DNA of 64,000 bases, taken from Xylophilus sp. Leaf220. GTDB taxonomy: Bacteria > Pseudomonadota > Gammaproteobacteria > Burkholderiales > Burkholderiaceae_C. A program made the position numbers and the translations under genes. The DNA lies in contig NZ_LMKO01000005.1 in NCBI RefSeq assembly GCF_001421705.1, forward strand, positions 30,152-94,151, given 5' to 3'. Below the pieces are notes generated by a model that made no database searches, was not told the DNA's origin, and saw only the letters and a list, made by a program, of their open reading frames with translations. Shown here piece after piece: positions 17,844-27,345 of this stretch (the stretch's first letter is position 1; the number at the start of each line of letters is the position of its first letter).

Positions 17844-17864
17844 GGGTTGGGGTTGGGGTTGGGG
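17844..17864 (+). repeat. G-quadruplex-forming GGGGTT repeat
   Basis: Four G-tracts are separated by TT: GGG-TT-GGGG-TT-GGGG-TT-GGGG. This perfectly matches an intramolecular G4 motif and resembles telomeric repeats. It lies 115 bases upstream of the BCCT start codon. Confidence 0.75.
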
Positions 17865-18116
17865 TGTGCCGGGCTCGCGCCGACGGCGTACTCTGCTCCG
17901 CGACTGTCCCCCGGCCTGCGGCCTCCTCCTTTATGTCGCTGCGCAGAGCACGCCATCGTCACGATCCCTTTCGGGTGCTTGATCGACGGTGGCAGGGGGG
18001 GGGCGCCTGCGACGGGCGTGGCTCCTACGCAAGACCTCGATGCGGACACAGCGCCAGCGACCTGGGCCTGCTACTGATCGACCTGCACGACGCTAGGCTT
18101 CCAGGGCCGGGAGCGT

Positions 18117-18186
18117 CGGGTGACCCCCGCAGCGAAATAAAGGGGGAGGCCGCAGGCCGGAGGACATTCGCGGAGGGGGTCACCCG
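18117..18186. repeat. 70-bp hairpin element and its inverted partner
   Basis: The arms CGGGTGACCCCC (18117-18128) and GGGGGTCACCCG (18175-18186) are perfect reverse complements around a 46-base centre. The centre includes CGCAGCGAAATAAAGG and GGCCGCAGGCCGGAGGACA. A near-copy of that centre in inverted orientation lies at about 17904-17943 (CGGCCTGCGGCC, TCGCTGCG). No gene is seen between 17730 and 18296. Confidence 0.6.
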
Positions 18187-18229
18187 GCGATCACGGACCC
18201 CGCACCCGCCAAACCCCGCCACAAACAAA

Positions 18230-18290
18230 AACGCTATGAATTAAATAGCAAGAGGTCGGCGCTGAAAGACGGCCACAGCCATTCCAAGCA
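18230..18290 (-). repeat. Dispersed repeat family A, copy 3 (inverted)
   Basis: The unit reads ACGCTATGAATTAAATAGC, then GGTCGGCGC and GACGGCCACAGCC, the reverse orientation of copies 1, 2, 4 and 6. It abuts the radA stop codon. Confidence 0.7.
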
Positions 18291-18296
18291 TAAAAA

Positions 18297-19712
<1,416 letters not shown>

Positions 19713-19878
19713 GAGGAGGGCGACTATAGGCGGTCGCGGCGCATCGGCACCGCCGCCGCGCCCATGCCCGGCCACGCCGCAGGGCCTGCGGCTCGGGACT
19801 AACCCCCTGGGCGGCGCCGGGCCGGATGCCGATACTCGGAGGCTTTGCGCCCGGTGCCGTCCGCAGCGCCTCTTTTGC

Positions 19879-20703
19879 ATGGCTTCGACCTCCGCTCCGC
19901 CCCCTTCCGCTGCCCGCGCCACCAACGCCGAAACGCCTTCGCCGCGCCCCGTCTGCCTCGTCACCGGTGCCGCCGGCGGCATCGGCGCGGCCTGCGTGCG
20001 GGCCTTCGCCGACGGGGGCTGGCACGTCGGCATAGCCCACCTGCCGGGCGAGGCCGCGGAGGCCGCGGCGCTGGCCGCAGAATGCGCGGCCGGCACCACC
20101 CTGCTGCTGCCGCTCGACATCACCGACGACGCCGCCTGCCGCGCCGCCGCCGCACAGGCGCAGGCCCGCTGGGGCCGCATCGACGCGCTGGTGCAGTGTG
20201 CCGGCACCACCCGGTTCGTGCCGCATGCCGACCTGGACGGGCTCGACGCGGCCGAGTTCCACCGCACCTACGGCGTCAACGTGGTCGGCATGTACCAGAT
20301 GGCGCGGGCCTGCGCGCCGGTGCTGGCGGCCGCGCCGGGGCAGGGCGCCATCGTCAACATCTCCTCGATCGGCGGGCTGCTCGGCCGGGGCTCGTCGATC
20401 GCCTACGCGGCGTCGAAGGGCGCGGTGAACACGATGACGGTGGCGCTGGCCCGTGCGCTGGCGCCTTCGGTGCGGGTCAACGCGATCGCGCCGGGCTTCG
20501 TGGCGGGCGGCCTGCCGCAGCGGGTGCTGGCGGCCGATGCGCTGGCCCGGGTGGAGGCGGCGCAGACGGCGGCCGCGCCGCTGCAGCGGGTGTCGCAACC
20601 CTCGGAGGTGGCGGCGCTGGCGTTCTTCCTGGCCACCGCCGCGCCGGGCATGACCGGCGAGGTGCTGATGATGGACAACGGCCTGCACCTCAATGCTGGA
20701 TGA
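19879..20703 (+). CDS. SDR-family oxidoreductase
   Basis: This 274-residue classical short-chain dehydrogenase has the nucleotide motif TGAAGGIG (29-36), Ser in NISSIGG (161-163), the catalytic pair Y176/K180 in AYAASKGA, and the C-terminal GMTGEVLMMDNG. The first 24 residues are a low-complexity extension that may be shorter in reality. Downstream are an IlvD/Edd dehydratase and a Bug protein on the same strand, so it may oxidise a sugar or sugar acid. Substrate unproven. Confidence 0.85.
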   Translation: MASTSAPPPSAARATNAETPSPRPVCLVTGAAGGIGAACVRAFADGGWHVGIAHLPGEAAEAAALAAECAAGTTLLLPLDITDDAACRAAAAQAQARWGRIDALVQCAGTTRFVPHADLDGLDAAEFHRTYGVNVVGMYQMARACAPVLAAAPGQGAIVNISSIGGLLGRGSSIAYAASKGAVNTMTVALARALAPSVRVNAIAPGFVAGGLPQRVLAADALARVEAAQTAAAPLQRVSQPSEVAALAFFLATAAPGMTGEVLMMDNGLHLNAG

Positions 20704-20704
20704 G

Positions 20705-20800
20705 CCGCACACCCCCAGGCTTCGCACTGCGGGTCTTCGCCCACCCCCTTGCAGGGGGCACGACCGGCGGACCGGCGGAGCCGGATCCGCGGTCGTCCTG
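20705..20800 (+). repeat. Dispersed repeat family B, copy 2
   Basis: The unit has CACACCCCCAGGCTTCGCAC, then CCCCTTGCAGGGGGC and GGCGGAGCCGGATCCGC. It shares the motif order of copy 1 and about 80% of its bases by eye. It lies between the SDR and dehydratase genes. Confidence 0.8.
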
Positions 20801-20835
20801 AAACATTCGATCGCTTACCCTTTTGGCCTTGCACG

Positions 20836-22596
20836 ATGAACGACCACGACGCTTCCCCCGACACGCCCGACAACCCGCCGGATCGCCCGCCGTTCCGCTC
20901 GGCCACCATCCGCGCCGGCACGATCCGGGCCACCACCCGCAGCTTCCTGCACGCGCTGGGGCAGGACGACGAGGACATCGAACGGCCCCACATCGGCGTG
21001 TTCCACACCGGCGGCGAGATGAGCCCGTGCAACCTCAACCTGCGCGAGCAGGCGCAGCATGCCAAGACCGGCATCTACGCCGGGGGCGGCACGCCGCACG
21101 AATGCCCGGTGGTGTCGGTGAGCGACGGGCTGACGATGGCGCATTCGGGCATGCGGTTCTCGCTGGTCTCGCGCGAGCTGATCGCCGACAGCGTCGAGGC
21201 CTCGACCCGCGGCCACCAGTGGGACGGCATCTTCGCCATCGGCGCCTGCGACAAGAACCTGCCGGGGCTGATGATGGGCATGGTCCGCTGCAACGTGCCC
21301 GGCGTGTTCGTGCACGGCGGCTCGGCGCTGCCGGGCCAGATGCCGGGGCCCGACGGGCGCGACCTGAACGTGGTCGACACCTACGAGACCATCGGCCAGG
21401 TGCTGGCCGGCACCGCCACGCCCGAGGCGCTCGACGCGATGAGCCGCGCCTGCCTGCCCACCGCCGGCGCCTGCGCCGGGCAGTTCACCGCCAACACGAT
21501 GGGCATGGTGTCGGAGGCGCTGGGCCTGGCGCCCATCGGCTCGTCGATGGTGCCGGCGGTGTTCAGCGAGCGGGCGCCGCTGATGCGCCGCGCCGCGCGG
21601 CAACTGATGAAGGCGGTGCTGGGCGATGGCCCGCTGCCGCGCGACATCGTCACCCGCCAGGCGCTGGAGAACGCCTGCGCGGTGGTGAGCGCCACCGGCG
21701 GCTCGACCAACGCCGCGCTGCACCTGCCGGCCATCGCGCACGAGGCGGGCATCCGGTTCCACCTCGACGACGTGGCCGAGGTCTTCGCCCGCACCCCGCT
21801 GGTCGCCGACCTGCGGCCCGGCGGCCGCTACCTGGCGCGCGACGTGTTCTACATCGGCGGGGCCGGCGTGATCCTGCGCACGCTGCTGGAGCAGGGCTAC
21901 CTGCACGGCGGGGCGCTCACCTTCACCGGCCGCACGCTGGCCGAAGAACTGCAGGGCGCCGCCGCACCCGACGGCCGGGTGGTGCGGGCGCCAGGCGACG
22001 CGGTCTCGGCCGACGGCGGCCTGGCGGTGCTGAAGGGCAACCTCTGCCCCGACGGCGCATTGCTCAAGACCGCGGGCCTGGGCACCCTGGTGTTCCGCGG
22101 CCCGGCCCGCGTCTTCGAATGCGAGGAGCATGCCCAGGCCGCGGTGCAGCACCGCCGCTATGCCGCCGGCGACGTGATCGTGATCCGCAACGAAGGCCCG
22201 CGCGGCAGCCCCGGCATGCGCGAGATGCTGGGCATCACCGCGCTGCTCTACGGCCAGGGCATGGGCGACCGGGTGGCGCTGCTGACCGACGGCCGTTTCT
22301 CGGGCGCGACCCGGGGCCTGTGCATCGGCTACGCCGGCCCCGAGGCGGCCGACGGCGGTCCCATCGCCGCGCTGCGGGACGGCGACATGGTCGCGATCGA
22401 CGCGCGCCCCGCCGCCCGCAGCATTTCGGTGGAGCTGGGCGATGCGGACATCGCGCGGCGATTGGCCGGTCGTCTGGAAAACACGGGGGTGCGGCTGGGC
22501 GGGTTGCTGGAAAAATACGCCCACACCGTGCGGCCCGCCCACCAGGGCGCGGTGACCCATTCGGGCGCCGTGACCTGGCTGCGCGACGCGTCCTGA
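20836..22596 (+). CDS. IlvD/Edd-family dehydratase
   Basis: This 586-residue protein belongs to the dihydroxyacid/6-phosphogluconate/aldonate dehydratase family. It has three Fe-S ligands: C65 (GEMSPCNLN), C138 (GACDKNLPG) and C213 ([15 protein letters not shown]). It also has [32 protein letters not shown] and [11 protein letters not shown]. The CAGQFTANT variant occurs in IlvD-like paralogues. Because SDR and Bug genes flank it, an aldonic-acid dehydratase is as likely as isoleucine/valine biosynthesis. The start was taken at MNDHD, where the repeat ends. Confidence 0.88.
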   Translation: MNDHDASPDTPDNPPDRPPFRSATIRAGTIRATTRSFLHALGQDDEDIERPHIGVFHTGGEMSPCNLNLREQAQHAKTGIYAGGGTPHECPVVSVSDGLTMAHSGMRFSLVSRELIADSVEASTRGHQWDGIFAIGACDKNLPGLMMGMVRCNVPGVFVHGGSALPGQMPGPDGRDLNVVDTYETIGQVLAGTATPEALDAMSRACLPTAGACAGQFTANTMGMVSEALGLAPIGSSMVPAVFSERAPLMRRAARQLMKAVLGDGPLPRDIVTRQALENACAVVSATGGSTNAALHLPAIAHEAGIRFHLDDVAEVFARTPLVADLRPGGRYLARDVFYIGGAGVILRTLLEQGYLHGGALTFTGRTLAEELQGAAAPDGRVVRAPGDAVSADGGLAVLKGNLCPDGALLKTAGLGTLVFRGPARVFECEEHAQAAVQHRRYAAGDVIVIRNEGPRGSPGMREMLGITALLYGQGMGDRVALLTDGRFSGATRGLCIGYAGPEAADGGPIAALRDGDMVAIDARPAARSISVELGDADIARRLAGRLENTGVRLGGLLEKYAHTVRPAHQGAVTHSGAVTWLRDAS

Positions 22597-22667
22597 CACC
22601 GCGCCGCCGCGGGCCGCGATCCCATTCCTCGACAACTCTTACCGCGGGCCCCGGGCCCGACCCCGAC

Positions 22668-23672
22668 ATGACGTTCTCCGCTTCCTTCTCCCGCCGCGCG
22701 CTGCTGCACACGGCCGGCGCATCCGCCCTGCTGGCCTCGGTCGGCCGACAGGCCTGGGCCCAAGCCGCAGTGCCCGAGACGCTGCGCATCATCACCGGCT
22801 TCGCCGCCGGCGGCACCTCCGACAACATCTGCCGCCGGGTCGCGACCAAGCTCAGCCCCGACTACGCGAAGGCCGCGGTGGTCGAGAACCGCACCGGCGC
22901 CGGCGGCCAGATCGCGATCCAGTACGTCAAGGGCCAGCCGGCCGACGGCACCACCGTGCTGCAGACGCCGACCTCGATGCTCACCATCTACCCGCACATC
23001 TACAAGAAACTGCCGTACGACGTGGCGACCGACATCACGCCGGTCTCGCTCGGCTGCATCTTCGATTTCGGGTTCGCGGTGGGGCCGTCGGTGCCCGCAT
23101 CGGTCAAGAACGTGCAGGATTTCCTGGCCTGGGCCAAGGCCAACCCGGCGGGTGCCAACTTCGGCTCGCCGGCGGCCGGCTCCACTCCGCATTTCATCGG
23201 CGCGCTGCTAGGCAAGAACGCGGGCGTCGATTTGAAGCACGCCGCCTACCGCGGCACGCAGCCCGCGATGCTGGACCTGCTGGGCGGCAACATCTCGGCG
23301 GTGTCGGGCCCCATCGGCGACATCACCCAGCACCTGGCCAGCGGCAAGGTGCGGATCCTGAGCGTATCGGGCGCCAAGCGCAGCCGCTTCGCACCCGACG
23401 TGCCCACGCTCGTCGAGCAGGGCTTCCAGGACATGGCGTTCAGCGAATGGTTCGCCTTCTACCTGCCGCCCAAGGCCGCGCCGGAACTGGTGGCGCGGCT
23501 CAATGGCGCGTTCAAGACGGCACTGGCGCAGAAGGACGTGGTGGATGGCCTGTCGACCTTCGGGCTCGAAGCCATGCCGAGCACGCCGGCCGAGCTGGCC
23601 GAGCTGGTGCGCAAGGACACGGCGCGCTGGGCGCCGATCGTCAAGAGCATCGGCTTCACCGCCGAGGCTTAA
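22668..23672 (+). CDS. Bug/TctC tripartite tricarboxylate-type solute-binding protein
   Basis: This 334-residue periplasmic binding protein has an N-terminal export signal with a twin-arginine-like SRRALLHTAG start and AWAQA cleavage near 31. Mature features include LRIITGFAAGGTSDNICR, VENRTGAGGQIA, NFGSPAAGSTPHF and VPTLVEQGF. Bug proteins bind carboxylates such as sugar acids. No TctA/TctB membrane genes are adjacent, which is typical of the expanded orphan Bug set in Burkholderiales. It is 71 bases behind the dehydratase. Its TAA stop shares bases with the opposing gene's stop. Confidence 0.9.
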   Translation: MTFSASFSRRALLHTAGASALLASVGRQAWAQAAVPETLRIITGFAAGGTSDNICRRVATKLSPDYAKAAVVENRTGAGGQIAIQYVKGQPADGTTVLQTPTSMLTIYPHIYKKLPYDVATDITPVSLGCIFDFGFAVGPSVPASVKNVQDFLAWAKANPAGANFGSPAAGSTPHFIGALLGKNAGVDLKHAAYRGTQPAMLDLLGGNISAVSGPIGDITQHLASGKVRILSVSGAKRSRFAPDVPTLVEQGFQDMAFSEWFAFYLPPKAAPELVARLNGAFKTALAQKDVVDGLSTFGLEAMPSTPAELAELVRKDTARWAPIVKSIGFTAEA

Positions 23673-24181
23673 CTCCCGACGGCCGCCTGCAGCTCGGCGA
23701 GGGAGACGGCGCCGTCGCGGTTGCTGTCCACCCGGTCGAAGTTGCGGGCCAGGTCGGGCAGGCGTTCGGCCTCGGTGCGGCTCAGGCGGCCGTCGTGGTC
23801 GGCATCGGCGCGGCCGAAGATCGCGGTCACGTCGGGCTTGCCGGCCGGGGCGGCGCTGGCCACCGGTGCGGGTGCCAGGCCGGGTTGCGCCGCGACCGAC
23901 GGGGGCGCCATCGTGCCGGCGGAACCGGGCGGCACGGCCATCGGCGCGGGCTGGCTGCGGGCGGTGGCGCTGCCCTGTGCGGGCGCGGTCACCGACAGCG
24001 GCATGTTGGCACGGCCGTCCGGCCCCAGCTGCGCATGCGAGGCCAGTGCCACGCCCATCGCCAGCCCGGCGAAGAGCAGCACGCTGCGGGCATCGAAGCC
24101 GGTGGGAACTGCGCCCTGGGCACGGCGCAGCGCGCGGGTGAGGGTGCCGGTGGCGGCGGTCGTCGTCGTTGTGTGGTTCAT
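23669..24181 (-). CDS. Membrane-anchored EF-hand protein
   Basis: This 170-residue protein has a basic N-terminus and one hydrophobic segment (about 33-50, SVLLFAGLAMGVALASHA), then a Pro/Ala-rich linker (60-115). Two canonical EF-hand loops end it: DADHDGRLSRTE (126-137) and DSNRDGAVSLAE (152-163). It probably binds Ca2+ in the periplasm. The role is unknown. The stop codons of this gene and the convergent Bug gene overlap in a TTAA. Confidence 0.8.
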   Translation of the reverse strand: MNHTTTTTAATGTLTRALRRAQGAVPTGFDARSVLLFAGLAMGVALASHAQLGPDGRANMPLSVTAPAQGSATARSQPAPMAVPPGSAGTMAPPSVAAQPGLAPAPVASAAPAGKPDVTAIFGRADADHDGRLSRTEAERLPDLARNFDRVDSNRDGAVSLAELQAAVGS

Positions 24182-24257
24182 GGGTGCCTTTCGTGTCGGA
24201 CGATGAGAAGAACCCGCATTCGATACGCCCGGGCGCCGCAGGGCCAGCGTTATTGCC

Positions 24258-25499
24258 TCATGTTGCCGCGCTGACATTTGGCTTGCCACCGAAACATCCT
24301 GGCGCGCCGTGTACGGCCGCCTGCGGTGCCGGCGCCGCGCGTCGCTCCAGCCACCGCGAAAGCGCCTTGCCGGCCCGCATCGACGGCAGCTCCACCCCGC
24401 GGTGCACCGCGTACGCCAGGCCCACGATCAGCGCCAGCGAGAAGCCGAGCGCCGCCCACGGCGGCATGCCGGTATCGGCCAGGTAGCGCAGCAGCGCGAA
24501 GCCGAAAAGGCAGTGCACCGCATACAGCGGAAAGCTGATCCGCGCCAGGAAGTCGATCAGCGGATGCGGCCGGAAATGCGCGCGGTAGGCATACGCGGTG
24601 GCGAAGACGGCCACGTTGAGCACGTACACGTCGCTCACCATCGGCACCTGCTCGGCCTTGGCGGAACGGGCCCAGGCCAGCAGCACCAGCGCCAGCAGGC
24701 CGGCCCCGGCGGCCACCAGCGTGCGGCCGGCAATCCAGCCGCGCAGGTGGTAGTAGAAAAGCGTGCCCACCATCATGTAGGGCACGAAGCACAGCTCGGC
24801 CGCCAGCGCGCGCCAGTCGAGGCCGCCCGCCATGCCCAGGCGCGGGGCGGCCAGGTTCAGTCCTAGCACCGCCACGCCCGCCAGCAGCAGCGGCCAGGCC
24901 CGGCCGCGCGGCGTGCAGGCGGCCAGCAACGCCATCGCCAGGTAGAACTTCAGCTCAATCGCCAGCGTCCAGTTCACCGGGTCGAGGGTGGGCACGCCGG
25001 TCACCGTGTGCACCAGCAGGGCATTGGCCGCGACGGCGGCGCCGTCCGGCGCGAAGGGCCGGCCCCAGTACAGCGACGAGGCCCACACCGCCGCCAGCCC
25101 GATCGCCAGGCAGGCCAGGTAGGTCGGGTAGATGCGCAGCACCCGTGCCGCGAGGAAGGGCCCCGGCCGCAGGCGCTCCAGCGACATCGGGATCACGAAG
25201 CCGCTCACCAGGAAGAAGATCGACACGCCGAACGGGCCGAAGGCGAACAGGTCCACCAGCGCCGGCAGGCGGGTCGGCACCGCCTCCATCGGCGGGGCCG
25301 CCACGAAACGGCCGACGGTCTCGCGCCAGGCCCAGAAGCCGCCGAACAGGTGGTAGACAATGACCGCGACGGCGGCGAGGCTGCGCAACTGGTCGGCGAA
25401 GACGATCTTGCCGTGCGGCCCTGCCGGCGCGGTCGGTTCTGCGGGTGGCGCGCCGGGCGCCGATGCGGCGGATGCGGGTAGCGGATGCGGTGTCTGCAA
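24258..25499 (-). CDS. Acyltransferase 3 (OafA/YrhL-like) membrane protein
   Basis: This protein of about 413 residues has ten or so helices of the acyltransferase-3 family, including IVFADQLRSLAAVAVIVYHLFGG with the catalytic His, FGPFGVSIFFLVSGFVIPMS, and LRIYPTYLACL. Members O-acylate surface polysaccharides or lipids. I chose a TTG start at 25499 because GGAG lies 8 bases upstream; the only in-frame ATG (25637) would run into the divergent gene's leader. A terminator-like hairpin is placed just upstream of that ribosome-binding site. Confidence 0.83.
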   Translation of the reverse strand: MQTPHPLPASAASAPGAPPAEPTAPAGPHGKIVFADQLRSLAAVAVIVYHLFGGFWAWRETVGRFVAAPPMEAVPTRLPALVDLFAFGPFGVSIFFLVSGFVIPMSLERLRPGPFLAARVLRIYPTYLACLAIGLAAVWASSLYWGRPFAPDGAAVAANALLVHTVTGVPTLDPVNWTLAIELKFYLAMALLAACTPRGRAWPLLLAGVAVLGLNLAAPRLGMAGGLDWRALAAELCFVPYMMVGTLFYYHLRGWIAGRTLVAAGAGLLALVLLAWARSAKAEQVPMVSDVYVLNVAVFATAYAYRAHFRPHPLIDFLARISFPLYAVHCLFGFALLRYLADTGMPPWAALGFSLALIVGLAYAVHRGVELPSMRAGKALSRWLERRAAPAPQAAVHGAPGCFGGKPNVSAAT

Positions 25500-25510
25500 A
25501 TCGGGTTCTC

Positions 25511-25538
25511 CAAAAAGAAGCGGCCCGCAAGCGGGCCG
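25511..25538 (-). terminator. Intrinsic-terminator-like hairpin in acyltransferase leader
   Basis: Read on the minus strand, the 8-bp stem CGGCCCGC / GCGGGCCG with a 2-base loop is followed by GCTTC-free spacing and TTTTT (complement of 25512-25516). It lies between the divergent promoter region and the acyltransferase start, so it looks like an attenuator rather than a gene-end terminator. Confidence 0.5.
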
Positions 25539-25639
25539 TGCGGCATTGCAGCAGCGTGCGCGGCCGGGTCCGTGTCGAGTTGTAGGCCGGCGGCACCGCA
25601 CAATCCCCCTCTTTTCCAGACGCAGCAGGACACGCACGC

Positions 25640-26209
25640 ATGGGCCAACGCCTCACCCAGATCGCCACCCGCACCGGAGACGACGGCTCCACCGGCCTAG
25701 GCGACAACCGCCGCGTGCCCAAGGACCACCTGCGGGTGCAGGCCCTGGGCGACGTGGACGAGCTCAATTCGCATGTCGGCCTGCTGCTCTGCGAGCCGAT
25801 GGCGGGCGAGGTGCGCGGCCTGCTGGTCGAGGTGCAGCACCACCTGTTCGACCTGGGCGGCGAGCTGTCGATCCCCGGCTTCGAGCTGCTGAAGGATGCG
25901 GCGCTGCTGCGGCTCGACACCGCGCTGCAGACCTTCAACGCCGCCCTGCCGCGGCTGGAGGAGTTCATCCTGCCGGCAGGCTCCCGCGCCGCGTCGCAGG
26001 CCCACGTGTGCCGCACCGTGGCCCGCCGGGCCGAGCGCACCGTGGTCGCGCTGGGGCTGGCCGAGCCGCTGCGCGATGCGCCGCGCCGCTACCTCAACCG
26101 GCTGTCCGACCTGCTCTTCGTGCTCGCCCGCACCCTGAACCGCATGGACGGCGGCGACGACGTCTACTGGAAGAGCGAGCGCATGGCCCGCGCCGGAGAC
26201 GCGGCGTGA
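25640..26209 (+). CDS. PduO-type cob(I)yrinic acid a,c-diamide adenosyltransferase
   Basis: This 189-residue protein transfers adenosyl from ATP to cob(I)alamin to make coenzyme B12 (family). The ATP-binding N-terminus is TRTGDDGSTGLGDNRRVPKD (residues 10-29). LGDVDELNSHVGLL, FILPAGS, CRTVARRAER and NRLSDLLFVLARTLN follow. The length is normal for PduO-type enzymes. No other cobalamin gene is adjacent. It is divergent from the acyltransferase. Confidence 0.93.
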   Translation: MGQRLTQIATRTGDDGSTGLGDNRRVPKDHLRVQALGDVDELNSHVGLLLCEPMAGEVRGLLVEVQHHLFDLGGELSIPGFELLKDAALLRLDTALQTFNAALPRLEEFILPAGSRAASQAHVCRTVARRAERTVVALGLAEPLRDAPRRYLNRLSDLLFVLARTLNRMDGGDDVYWKSERMARAGDAA

Positions 26210-26337
26210 GCCGGCGGGCCTGCGGCCCGTTTCGCGGCGCGTGCGCCGATACAGCATCTCGGCACTGTTACCGCCTGCCTGCATCTGCGCGCACGGCCGT
26301 AGGTGCACGGCGCACGGCCTGAGCGGGAGCGGCGACC

Positions 26338-27237
26338 ATGCGGCTGCGCCACATCGAGGTCTTCAACGCGATCATGCTCACCGGCAGCGTCAGCGCGGCG
26401 GCGCGGCTGATCAACGTCACCCAGCCGGCGGTCAGCCGCACGCTGCAGCATGCCGAGCTGCAGCTGGGCTTTCCGCTGTTCCAGCGCACCCGCGGCCGGC
26501 TGGTGCCGACCAACGAGGCGCTCACGCTGTACCCGCACATCGAGCGGCTCTTCGGCCAGCTCGACGAGGTGCAGCGCCTGGCCGAGAACCTGCGCACCGC
26601 GCAGGACGTGGGCGAGCTGCGCATCCTCACGGTGCTGGCGCTCAGCTACGAGGTGCTGCCGCGCGCGCTGCACATCTTCCGCCAGCAGCATGCGGCGATC
26701 GCGGTGCGGGTCGAGGCGCTGCACTCGCCGCAGATCATGTCGGCGCTGCTGCTGCGCGAGGCCGACGTGGGCTTCGTCTTCAGCCCGGTGGTGCATCCGG
26801 CCCTCACGCAGGAGGCGCTGGCCGAGAGCCGCATCGTCTGCATCGCGCCCAAGGGCATGCTGGCCGCACGGCTGGTGCGGCGCGGCTGGGTGGCGCTGGA
26901 CGACATCGCCGAACTGCCCGCGGTGGTGCTGGATGCGCGCGACCCGGTCGGCACCAGCCTGAGCCAGGCCTGCCGCGAAGCGGGCGTCGGCCTGCAGGCG
27001 GTGGTGACGGTGCAGACCTACCACGCGGCGCTGTCGATGGCGCACTACGGCCTGGGCGTGGCCCTGGTCGACGGCTGCACCGCCGGCTCGGCCGACCGCG
27101 AGCGGGTCGACGTGCTGCGGCTGGAGCCGCACATCCCGGTGCCGATCCGGGTGCTGCGCCAGGCCGACACGCCCGATTCGGTGGTGGTGCGGGCGATCAC
27201 CCGGGCGATGAAGCAGGCCTTGAAGGACATCACCTAG
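26338..27237 (+). CDS. LysR-family regulator
   Basis: This 299-residue LysR-type regulator has a typical N-terminal HTH (LRHIEVFNAIMLTGSVSAAARL, TQPAVSRTLQHAELQLG) and a substrate domain in which LRILTVLALSYEVLPRAL and VTVQTYHAALSMAHYGLGVALVD can be recognised. It resembles regulators near amino-acid catabolic genes (ArgP/OccR-like group). It is convergent with dadA-like gene 27346-28569, which it might regulate; that is speculative. Repeat-B copy 3 follows its stop. Confidence 0.83.
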   Translation: MRLRHIEVFNAIMLTGSVSAAARLINVTQPAVSRTLQHAELQLGFPLFQRTRGRLVPTNEALTLYPHIERLFGQLDEVQRLAENLRTAQDVGELRILTVLALSYEVLPRALHIFRQQHAAIAVRVEALHSPQIMSALLLREADVGFVFSPVVHPALTQEALAESRIVCIAPKGMLAARLVRRGWVALDDIAELPAVVLDARDPVGTSLSQACREAGVGLQAVVTVQTYHAALSMAHYGLGVALVDGCTAGSADRERVDVLRLEPHIPVPIRVLRQADTPDSVVVRAITRAMKQALKDIT

Positions 27238-27238
27238 C

Positions 27239-27305
27239 GCATCCCCAGGCGCCGCACTGCATGTCTGCGCCAACCCCTTCGCCGGGGCGGCGCCGGTTCC
27301 ACGGT
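27239..27305 (+). repeat. Dispersed repeat family B, degenerate copy 3
   Basis: The unit reads CATCCCCAGGCGCCGCACTG, then CAACCCCTTCGCCGGGGC and GGCGCCGGTTCC. The order of motifs matches copies 1 and 2 but the centre is shorter. It starts right after the LysR stop. Confidence 0.6.
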
Positions 27306-27345
27306 GTTGCAGGCCGGGAACGCGCCGGCGGTCCGGGCATGGCCG

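Noticed and set aside
25540..25640. A cobalamin riboswitch upstream of the adenosyltransferase gene
   Set aside because: The leader is under 100 bases and lacks a recognisable B12-box; the hairpin there belongs to the opposite strand.
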